From the NCBI GenBank assembly GCA_003142615.1, contig PLMW01000088.1, positions 1-58,157 of the forward strand: a stretch of 58,157 bases of DNA. The letters are read 5' to 3'. This document shows positions 19,468 to 28,643 of this stretch, one piece after another (position 1 is the first letter of the stretch; every line of letters begins with the position of its first letter). This DNA comes from Opitutia bacterium. Its GTDB lineage: Bacteria > Verrucomicrobiota > Verrucomicrobiia > Opitutales > Opitutaceae. The notes beneath the pieces are model-generated. The model did no database searches. It was not told where the DNA came from and worked only from the letters and a program-made list of their open reading frames with translations. A program made the translations under genes and the position numbers.

Positions 19468-21969
19468 TCATTGTCTTCCGCGCATGACGGGCGGCAGCAA
19501 TTCGCTGGCGAGCTCCCGGAGTTGCGGGTCGGCAATCCTCACATCGAGCTTCTCCGCCAGGACCAGAAAGTCGCGCAGCGTATCCGGCGTCAGTCGGCGC
19601 AGTCGGCGATCATCGAGCTCGGCCACGCACTGGCGCACCTGCTCGCCGGCCATATCCGTCCGTCCTCCCGCGACCAACACCATGGCCAGCCGGATGCGAT
19701 CCTCCAGTTCCAAAGCGCCAGCCTGCGGCAGACCAGCGATCACTTGCTGGAAGGTGGAGGCGAACCGGTCCGTCTCCCCGGATTTTCCCTGGAGGTACGC
19801 GAGCATCGTTAGCGCGGGGAGAGAGTGCGGAAATTTTTCCAGCACGGGCTCCATGAATGCCGCCAGCGTCAGCCGCTTCACCTCCAACAGGCAATCCGTC
19901 GTGTGCACAGCCATGACCTCCGGCGATTGATCCGGCACCACTTCAAAAACCAGTACAGTCTGCCCGTTCAGGATCTCATTATCCGGCAATCGGTACGGAA
20001 TGAGGCGCAACCATGGCGGTGCGCCGCCGCCATGCAGCAGCCCCAGAATGAATGCATTCCCCTGCAGCGGCTGCGAGGGCGACAAATCGAGATAGAGCCG
20101 CACATAGTCGTCCGTAAATAGGCTCCACGACAGCAAGACGATATGGGTCACACCGTACCGGCGGATCAGCTCATGCGCATGATCGGGAGAAGTCGCCGCG
20201 AAGATTGCCGCGGCGTGCTCGAGCCCTTCGCAGTTCTCCCAGTACACTGTTCCCAGACCTTTCAGACCGCCGTAATAGATCAGCGTCGTGGTGGTGGATG
20301 GAGAGCTGATCACCACCGCCGGATCACGCCCCATGCGCAGACGGAGCCACTGAGCGACATCCCGTTCGGCCAGCAAATGAATATCGTCCGGCGTCAACCC
20401 GGAACCGCGCGTGAAGGACCAGACTGCGTCGATCGCGCCCGGGAACAGCACGAGTGCGCAGCCCAGCCGCCATGCACCAAGCGCGGATCGCGCCGCCGGC
20501 GATCGCTCCAGCAGCGCGAACTGAAGGGTCAGGACCGCAAAGAGGAGGCCATAGCAGATGCCCCACCAGCGGACCTGCGCCAAGGTCATCGCCAGGAACA
20601 GCAGGGCCGGTGCGAGCGCGAGGGCCAGATGCGCCTTCCATATTGGCGGAAGCATCGGTCGGGCGAGCAGCAGCCCGGGCGCAAGAATCAGGAGTAGCGG
20701 CAGGGCCTTTCCGAGCACGGCAAGGCTGAAGGGGGTCCGAACAAGGAAATTGGCGAGGCTCTGGCCTTCCGAGACATAGCGGCTAAGCAGCCACACGAAC
20801 CGATCGGCAACGATGAACGTCTCGCTCCTTGTCAGCAGGATGACGATCGGCAGCAGCGCCACGGCGGCGGCAGCAAGGATCCAAGCGAGCAGCTCACGGG
20901 GACTGAGCACAACCCGGCCCGCCCGAGTCCCCCGGGTGATCCGGCATAGCAGCTCGCCCGCCCCATACCAAGCCAGCGCGTACAATGGGTGATTGACCTC
21001 CAGCCGGAAGCCCATGTGCGACGGGAAATATTCAATCAGGTAGGCGCCGAGGCTTGTCAGCCCTCCAACGATCCCCCACCAACGCCAAAGCGTCGGATCA
21101 TAATCCCACCATCCGGGCTGCGCGGGGCGACGGGTCAGCCACCCAGCGAAGAGCGCGCCCACGCCCACCCCGATCAGCACCGGCACCTGGCTCGCTGCGT
21201 TGATCCACAGCCCAATCCCGCCGGCCATAGCCGAGGCGACGAACCATCTACGCGCGGCACGCCGGTCCGGCAACCATTTCCAGAGAACACGCTCCCCCTC
21301 GGCCAGTCCGCCGGAGTCGCCTGAGTGCAGACAGCCGCCCCCGCCCGCGAGGAGAAAAAGCACCGTCATCAGGGCGCAGGCCTCCGCCAGCCCGTGGTGG
21401 TCGGTGGATGCCGTCATGAAGAAAGCATAGAACGGGAAAGCCGTCACCATGCCGACAGCCATGAATGCCGCCGCGCTCGAGCCAAACCGGCGCGCCGTGA
21501 GCGGAACCAGCGCCAGCAGCACCAGCCCAAGCAGCACGGGATCGGCGTACAGGGCGGCCCGCTCCACCGCGATGCCGATGGGCTGCCCCGTCAGGATATG
21601 GTCGCTCCAAGCCAGCAGCGCGAGCCACCAGTGAAACGGCGACGCCCAGTGTACCTCGCGCCCGGCGGGAGCGTTGTCGTAGTCAACATGGCGAAGCCGC
21701 CACGTATCCGTGGCGAACATCGCCTGCGTCTGCATGACCCAATGCAGCGTGTCCAACCCGCCGATGGGGTAGAACATCGACCGCCGCCCCAAAGCATATC
21801 CAGTGGGCGATGAGGCATCGACCGCCGGCGGGTCGACCATGACGCCATAAAGGCTGGAGATCTTCTCGATGTGCCGGACGCGGACCACCGCATCCATGGC
21901 GACGAAGCCCAGCGCCGCTAGCAGCGCGATCATCCACAGGCGGACGGAAGGCCGTTGGAAAGGACTCAT
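19468..21969 (-). CDS. STT3/AglB-like GT-C membrane protein with TPR-like tail, copy 3 (GTC3)
   Basis: This third paralogue of about 833 residues best preserves the STT3-like signature. It has an acidic residue before the first helix (GGLDTLHW, D at residue 73), WRLRHVDYDNAPAGRE, SPFHWWLALLAWSDHIL, and an intact D-H-H at residues 190-192 in MTASTDHHGLAEACAL, which matches the DHH of archaeal AglB-type enzymes. YLIEYFPSHMGFRLEVNHPLY follows in the transmembrane region. The tail is helical and TPR-like and ends LRELASELLPPVMRGRQ. The start is placed at the ATG 21969 (MSPFQRP) by alignment with GTC2; an in-frame ATG at 22032 would add 21 residues. The gene converges on CRTAC1c and lies downstream of the TonB receptor gene on the same strand, separated from it by a strong terminator. 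It is the best candidate of the three for an active enzyme. Confidence 0.7.
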   Translation of the reverse strand: MSPFQRPSVRLWMIALLAALGFVAMDAVVRVRHIEKISSLYGVMVDPPAVDASSPTGYALGRRSMFYPIGGLDTLHWVMQTQAMFATDTWRLRHVDYDNAPAGREVHWASPFHWWLALLAWSDHILTGQPIGIAVERAALYADPVLLGLVLLALVPLTARRFGSSAAAFMAVGMVTAFPFYAFFMTASTDHHGLAEACALMTVLFLLAGGGGCLHSGDSGGLAEGERVLWKWLPDRRAARRWFVASAMAGGIGLWINAASQVPVLIGVGVGALFAGWLTRRPAQPGWWDYDPTLWRWWGIVGGLTSLGAYLIEYFPSHMGFRLEVNHPLYALAWYGAGELLCRITRGTRAGRVVLSPRELLAWILAAAAVALLPIVILLTRSETFIVADRFVWLLSRYVSEGQSLANFLVRTPFSLAVLGKALPLLLILAPGLLLARPMLPPIWKAHLALALAPALLFLAMTLAQVRWWGICYGLLFAVLTLQFALLERSPAARSALGAWRLGCALVLFPGAIDAVWSFTRGSGLTPDDIHLLAERDVAQWLRLRMGRDPAVVISSPSTTTTLIYYGGLKGLGTVYWENCEGLEHAAAIFAATSPDHAHELIRRYGVTHIVLLSWSLFTDDYVRLYLDLSPSQPLQGNAFILGLLHGGGAPPWLRLIPYRLPDNEILNGQTVLVFEVVPDQSPEVMAVHTTDCLLEVKRLTLAAFMEPVLEKFPHSLPALTMLAYLQGKSGETDRFASTFQQVIAGLPQAGALELEDRIRLAMVLVAGGRTDMAGEQVRQCVAELDDRRLRRLTPDTLRDFLVLAEKLDVRIADPQLRELASELLPPVMRGRQ

Positions 21970-22089
21970 GGGTATTCGTGCCGGCGCGTCCCGCACTCTG
22001 CCGCCATCCACTGTCGATTCAAGGCTCTTCAATGCCGCACATGTGATCCGGACGTTATCATGTTGGGGGGACGGCCCGGGTACGCGGGC

Positions 22090-22120
22090 AAAAAAAGTCC
22101 GGCGGCTTTCGCCGCCGGAC
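22090..22120 (-). terminator. Rho-independent terminator of the TonB receptor gene
   Basis: Read on the minus strand, GTCCGGCGGC pairs perfectly with GCCGCCGGAC over a GAAA tetraloop and is followed by seven T residues (plus-strand A-tract 22090-22096). It begins about 50 bases beyond the stop codon of the receptor gene. Confidence 0.92.
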
Positions 22121-22173
22121 TTGAGTCTCTGCCTGTTCTCTGAAGAGGAAAGCCTCTTCAGGCACAGGACTGC

Positions 22174-25100
22174 TTAGAAGTCCAATGAGTTGGTCAGCTG
22201 CCAGCCCATGCCTTGGACAATACGGGCCAGAGCCATGCTGCCATCCGGGTTGGTTTGCGCTGCCACCAAGCGATCCTTTTCACCGACGCTCCTCATGTTT
22301 ACTTGGATGCGCCAATTAATATCCTTGGTTAACTTCCGCTGGTAGCCAATCCAAGCGTCCACGTGGGTCTCATTGCTCCCCCGGAAGGGCTGGTTGATGT
22401 CAAGGCCGCCGGTGGTGATGGCGGCAAGGCCGGGAACGAGGTTGGTCGCGTAGTTCGGATCCCCAGCGATCTTATTCACGAAGTTCGGGTTGAACTTGTA
22501 CCCGATGATGCGCCCGGCTTCCGTACGGAGAGCACCACCAATAAATGCGCCCTTGATCACCCCGTGATCGAAGGTGTACGTCGTCACCACATTGATTCTC
22601 CACGGAGAGACCTCAGGAGCCTCGTGACCAAGCGCATTTTGATAAACCACGTAGGGAGCAACCAAGCTGGGGTTCCACTGGCCGCCGAGGGTGTTACCGC
22701 CGTTCCACCACTCGCGGACCTGGCCACCCGGCCCATTCATGAACCCGGTCATCGCCCCGATGAATTGTTGCGAGGTCGAGTCGATACTTTCGTGGGTCGC
22801 CTTCACCTTCGCGTAGTTGAGGGTGACGTTCCAATTCTTGATGGGTTGGGCCGTCAATTCGACCTCCCAGCCCGTGGACTTGTTATCGACGGTCGTCTGG
22901 TGGTCTCCGAAGTTTGATCCGCCACCGGGTTGAGGGCCATTCGCGTCATTATAACCCGCGGTGATGGAGTCGCGGAGGTTGCCGGTCCTGGCGCCGATGC
23001 TTGGGTCGATATTCGGGATCAGGTTGAAGCTCGAGAAGAAAAGCGGGAACTGCACGATCGGGATCGGGTTGGAACCCTTACCCAGCCAAGCATTAACGAC
23101 GGCGTTGCCACCTACGTAGGTAACCCCGTTGGGGCTGGTGCCACCATTGAGGTTATAGTTGTCAGCGGCGGCATTTTGGGCCGCCGTGCCGCGCTGAAAA
23201 CCATCGTTGGTCGCATAATCGTAATAATTGGTGCCCGGAGTCTGACCCCGCAGGCCGTCCTGCAATGACGCCGCCCATGCATATCCCCAAATCGTGCCGT
23301 CAGCGAGGAAGTAGGCATTGTTGCCGAGACCGCCGATTGAATTTCCGACGGTTTGCCCGAGGGGGGCGGCGGCGACCTTGGTCTCGAACCAATTGACCTT
23401 GAGCGACAGTTTCTCGTTAAGCGCGGTGACCACGATTCCATATTCCTTCGTCTTGCCGGTCGCGTTGGGGATGTGGTTGCCGGCCAGATCCAAGCGCGCT
23501 GCATCCGCTTTGAAATTCTGGGAGTAGTCGTAGAGCAGACTGATCGTCATGTCTCCAGGAAGTTTGGAGACAAGGGACTTGGGGAGATGATAAACGCCGC
23601 CCCAAGACTTGCTTTCTCCCCGCACGTCGCTTCGGGAGGCAATATTGTCGGGATACTGCAGGCTGGTAAAGCCGGACTGCGTATCTGTGATGGCGCTCGT
23701 CTGGAAATTAGTGATCACATCCTTGCGCCAGCCAAAGGCCGGCACCAGGTCGCCGTCGAGGAAATGGCCCTGCCACGTAAATCCCTGGGAAATGTCCCGG
23801 TAGTTGGTCCGGCCCGCAGACTGCACCAAGCCTGGGTAGTCTTGGGGATTATCGGCATACCTCCAGTTAACGTTATACTGCTCCCATCCAACGAAATTCG
23901 CCGGATTCTGCGCCTGGGTGTTATTATACACTTGGCCAGCATGGGTTGTCCAAGTGTACGGAGCATTCGGATCGACGTAGGGCTTGATTACTCCGTTATA
24001 CGGGATGCCCGTCGCATTCCAGTTGGAATTGAAGTTGATGACCTGCTGACTCGGCGGAGGGGCAATGATCATATCGATGCCGTTCAGATTGGCCCCGCTC
24101 GCGGTGGACTTGCTGGACATATTGGGCCCAAGGTAGGCGATCCAGTCGAACTCTTGATTTGAGGCCAGCGCATTAACGGTATTTCCGGCCTGATTATTGT
24201 CGACGATATACTGGTTAGTGGTGGCGAACTCCGCCCAAGTCACATTGTTCTGAACGACCGTGTTCGATTCATACAGGCCGGTGAAGTTGTGCTTCCCCAG
24301 GATCTTGGCCAGAGTGGTGTTACCCAGGAAGTCAGAGGCGCGCAGTTCGTACGTGGGAGTAACCCGGAAGGTGTTGCGAACGATGGACGAAGCGTTATTG
24401 AGCGATGGAGCCGACGCTGAATTGCCGACATAGGGACGTCCGGCATTCGGATTGGTGGTACCGTCGGCATAGGTCGCGTTGACATCGATGGTGATCGCGT
24501 AATTTGAACCACTCAGCCATTGGTAGGATCCCTGATCGTACGCTTGGTGGTCAACGGCCACCTCGATCGCCAGGCGGTCATTGAAGAAGCTCTGGTCGAG
24601 GGCGACATTAAACGCCTGCCAGTTCTGCCACTCCTTCTTGTTGGGACCGTCTAGGAGATTCTTGTAGAAGTTGAAGATGCTGGTATCGGTAATCACCGTG
24701 TCGTTATAATACACACCACCCGGGACGGCGTGCTGAGGGTACTGGAAGTTGGGATTGGTGTCAGGCGCTATTCCACCCGCTGTTCCGATGTAAGCCGCAT
24801 ATTGGCTCATGGAGGGAATGCCAAACGGCCTGAACCCTGTAATGCCCTGAACCCGGTTGCCGCCAGAATCTGCTATCCCTTTACCAGTGTTGGCTTGACC
24901 GGTAATGGCTTTGATCGGAGTTCCGCTTGGCGGGAGTGCGTTGGCCACGTTGTTGACCCCCTTTTGGGTGTCCTCATAATAGTTGATGACGTCCGGCCAA
25001 TACGTGCGGGTCTCGGCCCAACCACCCAATTCGTAAGTGGCCGATGAAAGGACGGTGCCCGCGCCACCCGGCAGGAGGACGCCTGAAGGATTCACATTCG

Positions 25101-26106
25101 AGAGGCTAAACTGATTGAGGATCAGCTTGTTATAGCCAAGGTTGCCATTGGCATCCCTCCCGCTCCTAAACCATGGCGTGATTTCGTCGACGGGCGGGAG
25201 CTGGCGGGGATTATTGGAACGGACCTGACCTTTCTCGAAATTGGCGCGGATGCTGGTGGTATTGCCTTCGCCAAAGAGCTTGGGGTCATAGCGCAGAGCA
25301 CCGTAGTAACGCGTGCTTCTGTTGTAGGCAAAATGCTGCTCGTATTTCTCATGGTCCTTCAGCGCCGCAACCCGGATCGCGAGCTCATTGTCGATGAGAA
25401 CCTTGTTGAAATTGACCGAATTGCGGACGGAACCGTATTGATCGATGCGATTTTCAACATTAAAGGCGTTCTTGAAGGAGGCATCATTCAGGCTGGTATT
25501 GATGATGCCGGCCGGACTGCCCGTACCGAACAGGATCGAGTTTGGTCCGCGCTGTAAATCGACGCGGCCGACGTTATAGCCATCCCACGGGATATCTGAA
25601 ATGAAGTAGTTGCGGGTATTGTCCGCTGAGTCCAAACCACGGACACGCGTGGTGGGGCTGACCGTGTTTTCCTGATAGATGGGAGCTCCCGCGATGCCCG
25701 TAAAGTTACCGCGGATGCCCGCGACTTCCGTGCTCGGAGTGTAGACCAGCAGGTCGGCGTTGTTCTTCGCCCCGGTGTCCTGGAGGAATTGCTGCGTCAC
25801 AACGGAAATGGACGAAGCAATGTCCTTCAGATCGCTACGGACACGGGTTCCAGCCAGCGTAGTGCTGGCTTTGTAGCCGTTCTGGTCCGCGGAGGCATCG
25901 ACAACGAATGGAGACAGGTGGACCACTTCTTCGGTCGTCTCGGTGGTGACGACAGCCGTAGGCTGCGTTTGGGTCGTGGTCGTCACCGTGGAGGTGGTAG
26001 TCGTGGGCTGCGTTGCAGCGGCTTGACCGAACGACCTCGGAACAACCGCGAGACTCAAGACGGCGGCGGTAAGAAACGCACCCGCCGTAAAATATTTGCG
26101 TGTCAT
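22174..26106 (-). CDS. TonB-dependent outer-membrane receptor
   Basis: This is a receptor of about 1,310 residues. The signal peptide MTRKYFTAGAFLTAAVLSLA ends near SFGQ. A Thr/Gln-rich linker follows, then a TonB-box region (EEVVHLSPFVVDASADQNGY) and a plug domain with GTRVRSDLKDIASSISVVT, DLLVYTPSTEVAGIRG and GYNVGRVDLQRGPNSILFG. The remainder is a long beta-barrel rich in aromatic and Asn residues that ends in NSLDF, a terminal Phe being usual for outer-membrane proteins. The style is that of Opitutaceae receptors for plant oligosaccharides. The frame is open to 26217, but the signal peptide fixes the start at 26106. The gene is monocistronic with its own terminator. Inverted repeats 200-250 bases upstream may regulate it. 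Substrate is unknown; a xylosylated glycan is inferred from the neighbours. Confidence 0.9.
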   Translation of the reverse strand: MTRKYFTAGAFLTAAVLSLAVVPRSFGQAAATQPTTTTSTVTTTTQTQPTAVVTTETTEEVVHLSPFVVDASADQNGYKASTTLAGTRVRSDLKDIASSISVVTQQFLQDTGAKNNADLLVYTPSTEVAGIRGNFTGIAGAPIYQENTVSPTTRVRGLDSADNTRNYFISDIPWDGYNVGRVDLQRGPNSILFGTGSPAGIINTSLNDASFKNAFNVENRIDQYGSVRNSVNFNKVLIDNELAIRVAALKDHEKYEQHFAYNRSTRYYGALRYDPKLFGEGNTTSIRANFEKGQVRSNNPRQLPPVDEITPWFRSGRDANGNLGYNKLILNQFSLSNVNPSGVLLPGGAGTVLSSATYELGGWAETRTYWPDVINYYEDTQKGVNNVANALPPSGTPIKAITGQANTGKGIADSGGNRVQGITGFRPFGIPSMSQYAAYIGTAGGIAPDTNPNFQYPQHAVPGGVYYNDTVITDTSIFNFYKNLLDGPNKKEWQNWQAFNVALDQSFFNDRLAIEVAVDHQAYDQGSYQWLSGSNYAITIDVNATYADGTTNPNAGRPYVGNSASAPSLNNASSIVRNTFRVTPTYELRASDFLGNTTLAKILGKHNFTGLYESNTVVQNNVTWAEFATTNQYIVDNNQAGNTVNALASNQEFDWIAYLGPNMSSKSTASGANLNGIDMIIAPPPSQQVINFNSNWNATGIPYNGVIKPYVDPNAPYTWTTHAGQVYNNTQAQNPANFVGWEQYNVNWRYADNPQDYPGLVQSAGRTNYRDISQGFTWQGHFLDGDLVPAFGWRKDVITNFQTSAITDTQSGFTSLQYPDNIASRSDVRGESKSWGGVYHLPKSLVSKLPGDMTISLLYDYSQNFKADAARLDLAGNHIPNATGKTKEYGIVVTALNEKLSLKVNWFETKVAAAPLGQTVGNSIGGLGNNAYFLADGTIWGYAWAASLQDGLRGQTPGTNYYDYATNDGFQRGTAAQNAAADNYNLNGGTSPNGVTYVGGNAVVNAWLGKGSNPIPIVQFPLFFSSFNLIPNIDPSIGARTGNLRDSITAGYNDANGPQPGGGSNFGDHQTTVDNKSTGWEVELTAQPIKNWNVTLNYAKVKATHESIDSTSQQFIGAMTGFMNGPGGQVREWWNGGNTLGGQWNPSLVAPYVVYQNALGHEAPEVSPWRINVVTTYTFDHGVIKGAFIGGALRTEAGRIIGYKFNPNFVNKIAGDPNYATNLVPGLAAITTGGLDINQPFRGSNETHVDAWIGYQRKLTKDINWRIQVNMRSVGEKDRLVAAQTNPDGSMALARIVQGMGWQLTNSLDF

Positions 26107-26298
26107 AAGGTTTGTTGGGGTTTGTGGGTTAATACCAGTGTTAGGAGTAGCATCAGAATCAGTGCTCATACGTGTTTGGGTCAGGATTTGATGACATATC
26201 CACGGGACATGCCACAAAGGGGGAACGGGGAAAACGAGAGGGGTTAAGGTTTGCTCTCGGCTGGCTGACGGAAACCATGCAGGGACAAGGTCGTGATA

Positions 26299-26320
26299 CT
26301 TTCAATTACATGATTGAAAG
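26299..26320. promoter_or_regulatory. Operator-like inverted repeat upstream of the TonB receptor
   Basis: CTTTCAAT and ATTGAAAG form perfect 8-bp arms around the 6-bp spacer TACATG. It lies about 190 bases upstream of the receptor start. The size and spacing suit a dimeric helix-turn-helix regulator. Confidence 0.5.
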
Positions 26321-26339
26321 AAGGGTGATTTTCTCGTGG

Positions 26340-26355
26340 ATTTAATGCATTAAAT
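26340..26355. promoter_or_regulatory. 16-bp perfect palindrome, operator-like
   Basis: ATTTAATGCATTAAAT is a perfect palindrome 20 bases from the preceding inverted repeat. It stands out in a GC-rich background and resembles LacI/GalR-type or GntR-type operators in layout. The regulator encoded at 26796 is the nearest candidate to bind it. Confidence 0.5.
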
Positions 26356-26795
26356 GTGGCCAAGTGGCGTTTATCATGGGTAAAATCGCAGCGGTGTTTG
26401 GTGAAGTGGCGTGCAGGCGGTATGGGTTCGAGGGGGCTCCGAGCGGGCCACCCCTCGGGCTCCTGGCCCACCCTTCCGCTCGCGGAAGCGCGTCTGCACG
26501 AATGGTACCGCCGGGCCCATCGCTCGCTTATCCCGGAGATAAAGAAGGCCGCCCTCACGATGCATGAGCACTTCCCAACAATTGCTGGCTTTTGTCCGTA
26601 CGCGCTTCTTCTCCACCGCCGCCGGAGCACTCAACAGTCTGATCCAAACCGCCAGGCGTAAATCCTGCGGCTTCCGCAGCTCCCGCCATTTCCGCACCAT
26701 CCTCTTCCTACTCGGCGGAAATCTTCATTTCAGTCTGCCGGATTCATTTCCGCCGCCCCCACTCAACTCACAGTAAACAATAATATGCACTGCAA

Positions 26796-28643
26796 ATGAA
26801 AACCTTGGGAATACACCGGCCGACCGAAATCGCGCTGGCGGGTTACGAGGGCCTGATACGGGAGGCTCAAGACCGGCCCTCCACGGTCTTTCCGCCGGAA
26901 AAGGAACTGGCGATGCGGTGGAAGGTCAGCCAGTCGGCCGTCAACCGGGCCGCTCTGCGTCTGATCGCCGCGGGCCGGCTGCGCCGCTCCGGCTACAAGC
27001 TGATGCCGGCTGCGACCGTCCTGGGAGCGGCCACCCTGGGGGGGGCGCGCGTGACCGTGCTGACGCATCGCCTCGCGAGATTCCCCGCCCTGGCGGAGGA
27101 GGCGGCCCGACGCGGGGTGCAGGTGGAGGAAATTTTGTACATCGGCCGCGACAGCCTGCGCCATCACCTGCGGCTTGCCGCCCAGAAACGGTCTGACGGT
27201 GTGATTTTTCATCTCCACCTAAGCGGCTGGGAATGGGACAATGAAACCGCGGAATTCGACCGGCTGAAGATCCCCTGCGTCGTCGCCGAGGAAGCGCCGC
27301 CGGGACCCAACCTCGTCGCGGACGATCTGCACGGTGCCACGGCAAGTGTGATCACGCATCTGACCAGCCTTGGGCACAAGAACATGGTCTGTCTGGGCGA
27401 GGCCCGGCGAGTGCATCGTTCAACCGCGGTGTGGCAGGCCTATGAAGAGACCTGCCTCCGTCTGGGCCTGCAAGATTCGGCCCGGCAGATTTACAAGGCG
27501 ACCTCGGAAATCCGTGACGTGGTCCGCCACACGCTGCGCCGGATCCGTTCCGAGTGCCCCGCGGCGACCGCCGTGGTGCTGTCCGAAGCGGATCTGATTG
27601 CTGTGTTCGTCGCGGTCGCCAAGCTGGAAAAGGTCAACATTCCGCGGGACCTGTCACTTGTGGCAGTCGGTGATTCGGCCGACGCCCGCAACAGTCAGCC
27701 GGCGGTGACCTGCGCCGGCTTCGACATGCGCATGCTGGGACACATGGCCCTCGACCTGGTGTGCCAGAATCTGCTGGAGGTGCGCCGCACGGGCCGGCTG
27801 CTGCCGCGGCAGCGGCTGCGCCTTGAGGCGACCCTGCGCCTGCGTTCGTCGGTCGCGGCCCGCGCCTCCGTCAAGGCGGCGGGAGCAGACCAGGGGCGCG
27901 GCATGGAGAGACCGACTTCGCGCATCTGGCCACAAGCGCGCGAGCAGCGGCTGCGCGAGGCGGAGGAGAGTTGGCAGCAGCCGCACCGGCTGACGACCGG
28001 GACGCGGCCCGGGGTCTTTGCGCCCCTTGACCTTGCGGGCCTGGCCAACCGCTCCTTCACGCGCCATAACAGCTGGCTGGGCAACCTGCCGCTGTTGCAC
28101 TTCGGCCCCGGACGCAAGTCCATCCACGGGGTGCCTTTCGACGTGATTGACGACCGCAAGAACCGCGGCAATGCGGCCGTGGTGTTACGCTCACATCGTT
28201 CCCTCTCCACGGCGGGACGCATGCTGCCGGTGGAAGTGGCCATCCCGGTGAGACGGCGGGTGCGGGCAGTGTATTTTTTGCACGGCTGCGGATACGTAGG
28301 TGAACCGGCGCCGTTTGCCTGGTACGACTTTTATTTCACGGGACGACGGCCGATTTCCGTGCCGCTCGTGGCCATGGGCATGGGCATGGGCGAGCCTCCG
28401 CCGGACGCACCCCAGCCCAATATTCAGGACTGGTGGCCTGATTTCCCGCAATTCAACGGTGCCGGCGTCAGGCATCTCGTGATCACCGAGGATGGCGATC
28501 CTTTCGACTACGAGCGCTACCTTTATACGCTCGAATGGGAGAATCCCCATCCGGATGCGGAACTCTCCACGCTTTACCTCCGTTCCAACCCCGCGATGGA
28601 GACGACCCTGGCGCTGCTCGGCATCACGCTCCTGACGGATTAG
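26796..28643 (+). CDS. GntR-like/periplasmic-binding-type regulator with extra C-terminal domain
   Basis: This 615-residue protein has three parts. Residues about 8-70 form a GntR-like winged helix (STVFPPEKELAMRWKVSQSA...RLIAAGRLRRSGY). Residues about 80-350 form a LacI/GalR-type periplasmic-binding fold (ITHLTSLGHKNMVCLGEA, GDSADARNSQPAVTCAGFDM). Residues about 400-615 form an additional domain (SIHGVPFDVIDDRKNRGNAA, YTLEWENPHPDAELSTLYL, ending ETTLALLGITLL). That last part resembles the beta-sandwich modules of NPCBM type found on some glycoside hydrolases, but this is by eye only. GntR/LacI hybrids usually stop near 370 residues, so the tail is unusual. The gene faces the TonB receptor divergently and shares its last bases with the convergent LacI gene. 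It probably senses sugars and regulates the surrounding glycan genes. Confidence 0.8.
   Translation: MKTLGIHRPTEIALAGYEGLIREAQDRPSTVFPPEKELAMRWKVSQSAVNRAALRLIAAGRLRRSGYKLMPAATVLGAATLGGARVTVLTHRLARFPALAEEAARRGVQVEEILYIGRDSLRHHLRLAAQKRSDGVIFHLHLSGWEWDNETAEFDRLKIPCVVAEEAPPGPNLVADDLHGATASVITHLTSLGHKNMVCLGEARRVHRSTAVWQAYEETCLRLGLQDSARQIYKATSEIRDVVRHTLRRIRSECPAATAVVLSEADLIAVFVAVAKLEKVNIPRDLSLVAVGDSADARNSQPAVTCAGFDMRMLGHMALDLVCQNLLEVRRTGRLLPRQRLRLEATLRLRSSVAARASVKAAGADQGRGMERPTSRIWPQAREQRLREAEESWQQPHRLTTGTRPGVFAPLDLAGLANRSFTRHNSWLGNLPLLHFGPGRKSIHGVPFDVIDDRKNRGNAAVVLRSHRSLSTAGRMLPVEVAIPVRRRVRAVYFLHGCGYVGEPAPFAWYDFYFTGRRPISVPLVAMGMGMGEPPPDAPQPNIQDWWPDFPQFNGAGVRHLVITEDGDPFDYERYLYTLEWENPHPDAELSTLYLRSNPAMETTLALLGITLLTD

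Larger units (their letters stand above)
26107..26795. other. Long divergent intergenic region
   Basis: Nearly 690 bases separate the TonB receptor (minus) from the GntR-like regulator (plus). The receptor-proximal part is AT-rich compared with the rest of the window and contains two perfect inverted repeats (26299-26320 and 26340-26355). The remainder (about 26360-26795) is GC-rich, with several overlapping short open frames that show no recognisable protein signature. It could be decayed coding sequence. Confidence 0.5.

Noticed and set aside
19246-19812. A 188-codon plus-strand frame overlapping the end of GTC3
   Set aside because: Most of it is antisense to the conserved TPR-like tail of GTC3 and it has no recognisable motif.
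21070-21130. WWDYD in GTC3, resembling the WWDYG motif of STT3 proteins
   Set aside because: It lies in a loop within the membrane region rather than in the soluble C-terminal domain, and the aligned segments of GTC1 and GTC2 have nothing similar.
22900-24200. Plus-strand frames inside the TonB receptor gene (for example 23353-24162)
   Set aside because: They are antisense to a receptor with intact signal peptide, plug and C-terminal Phe.
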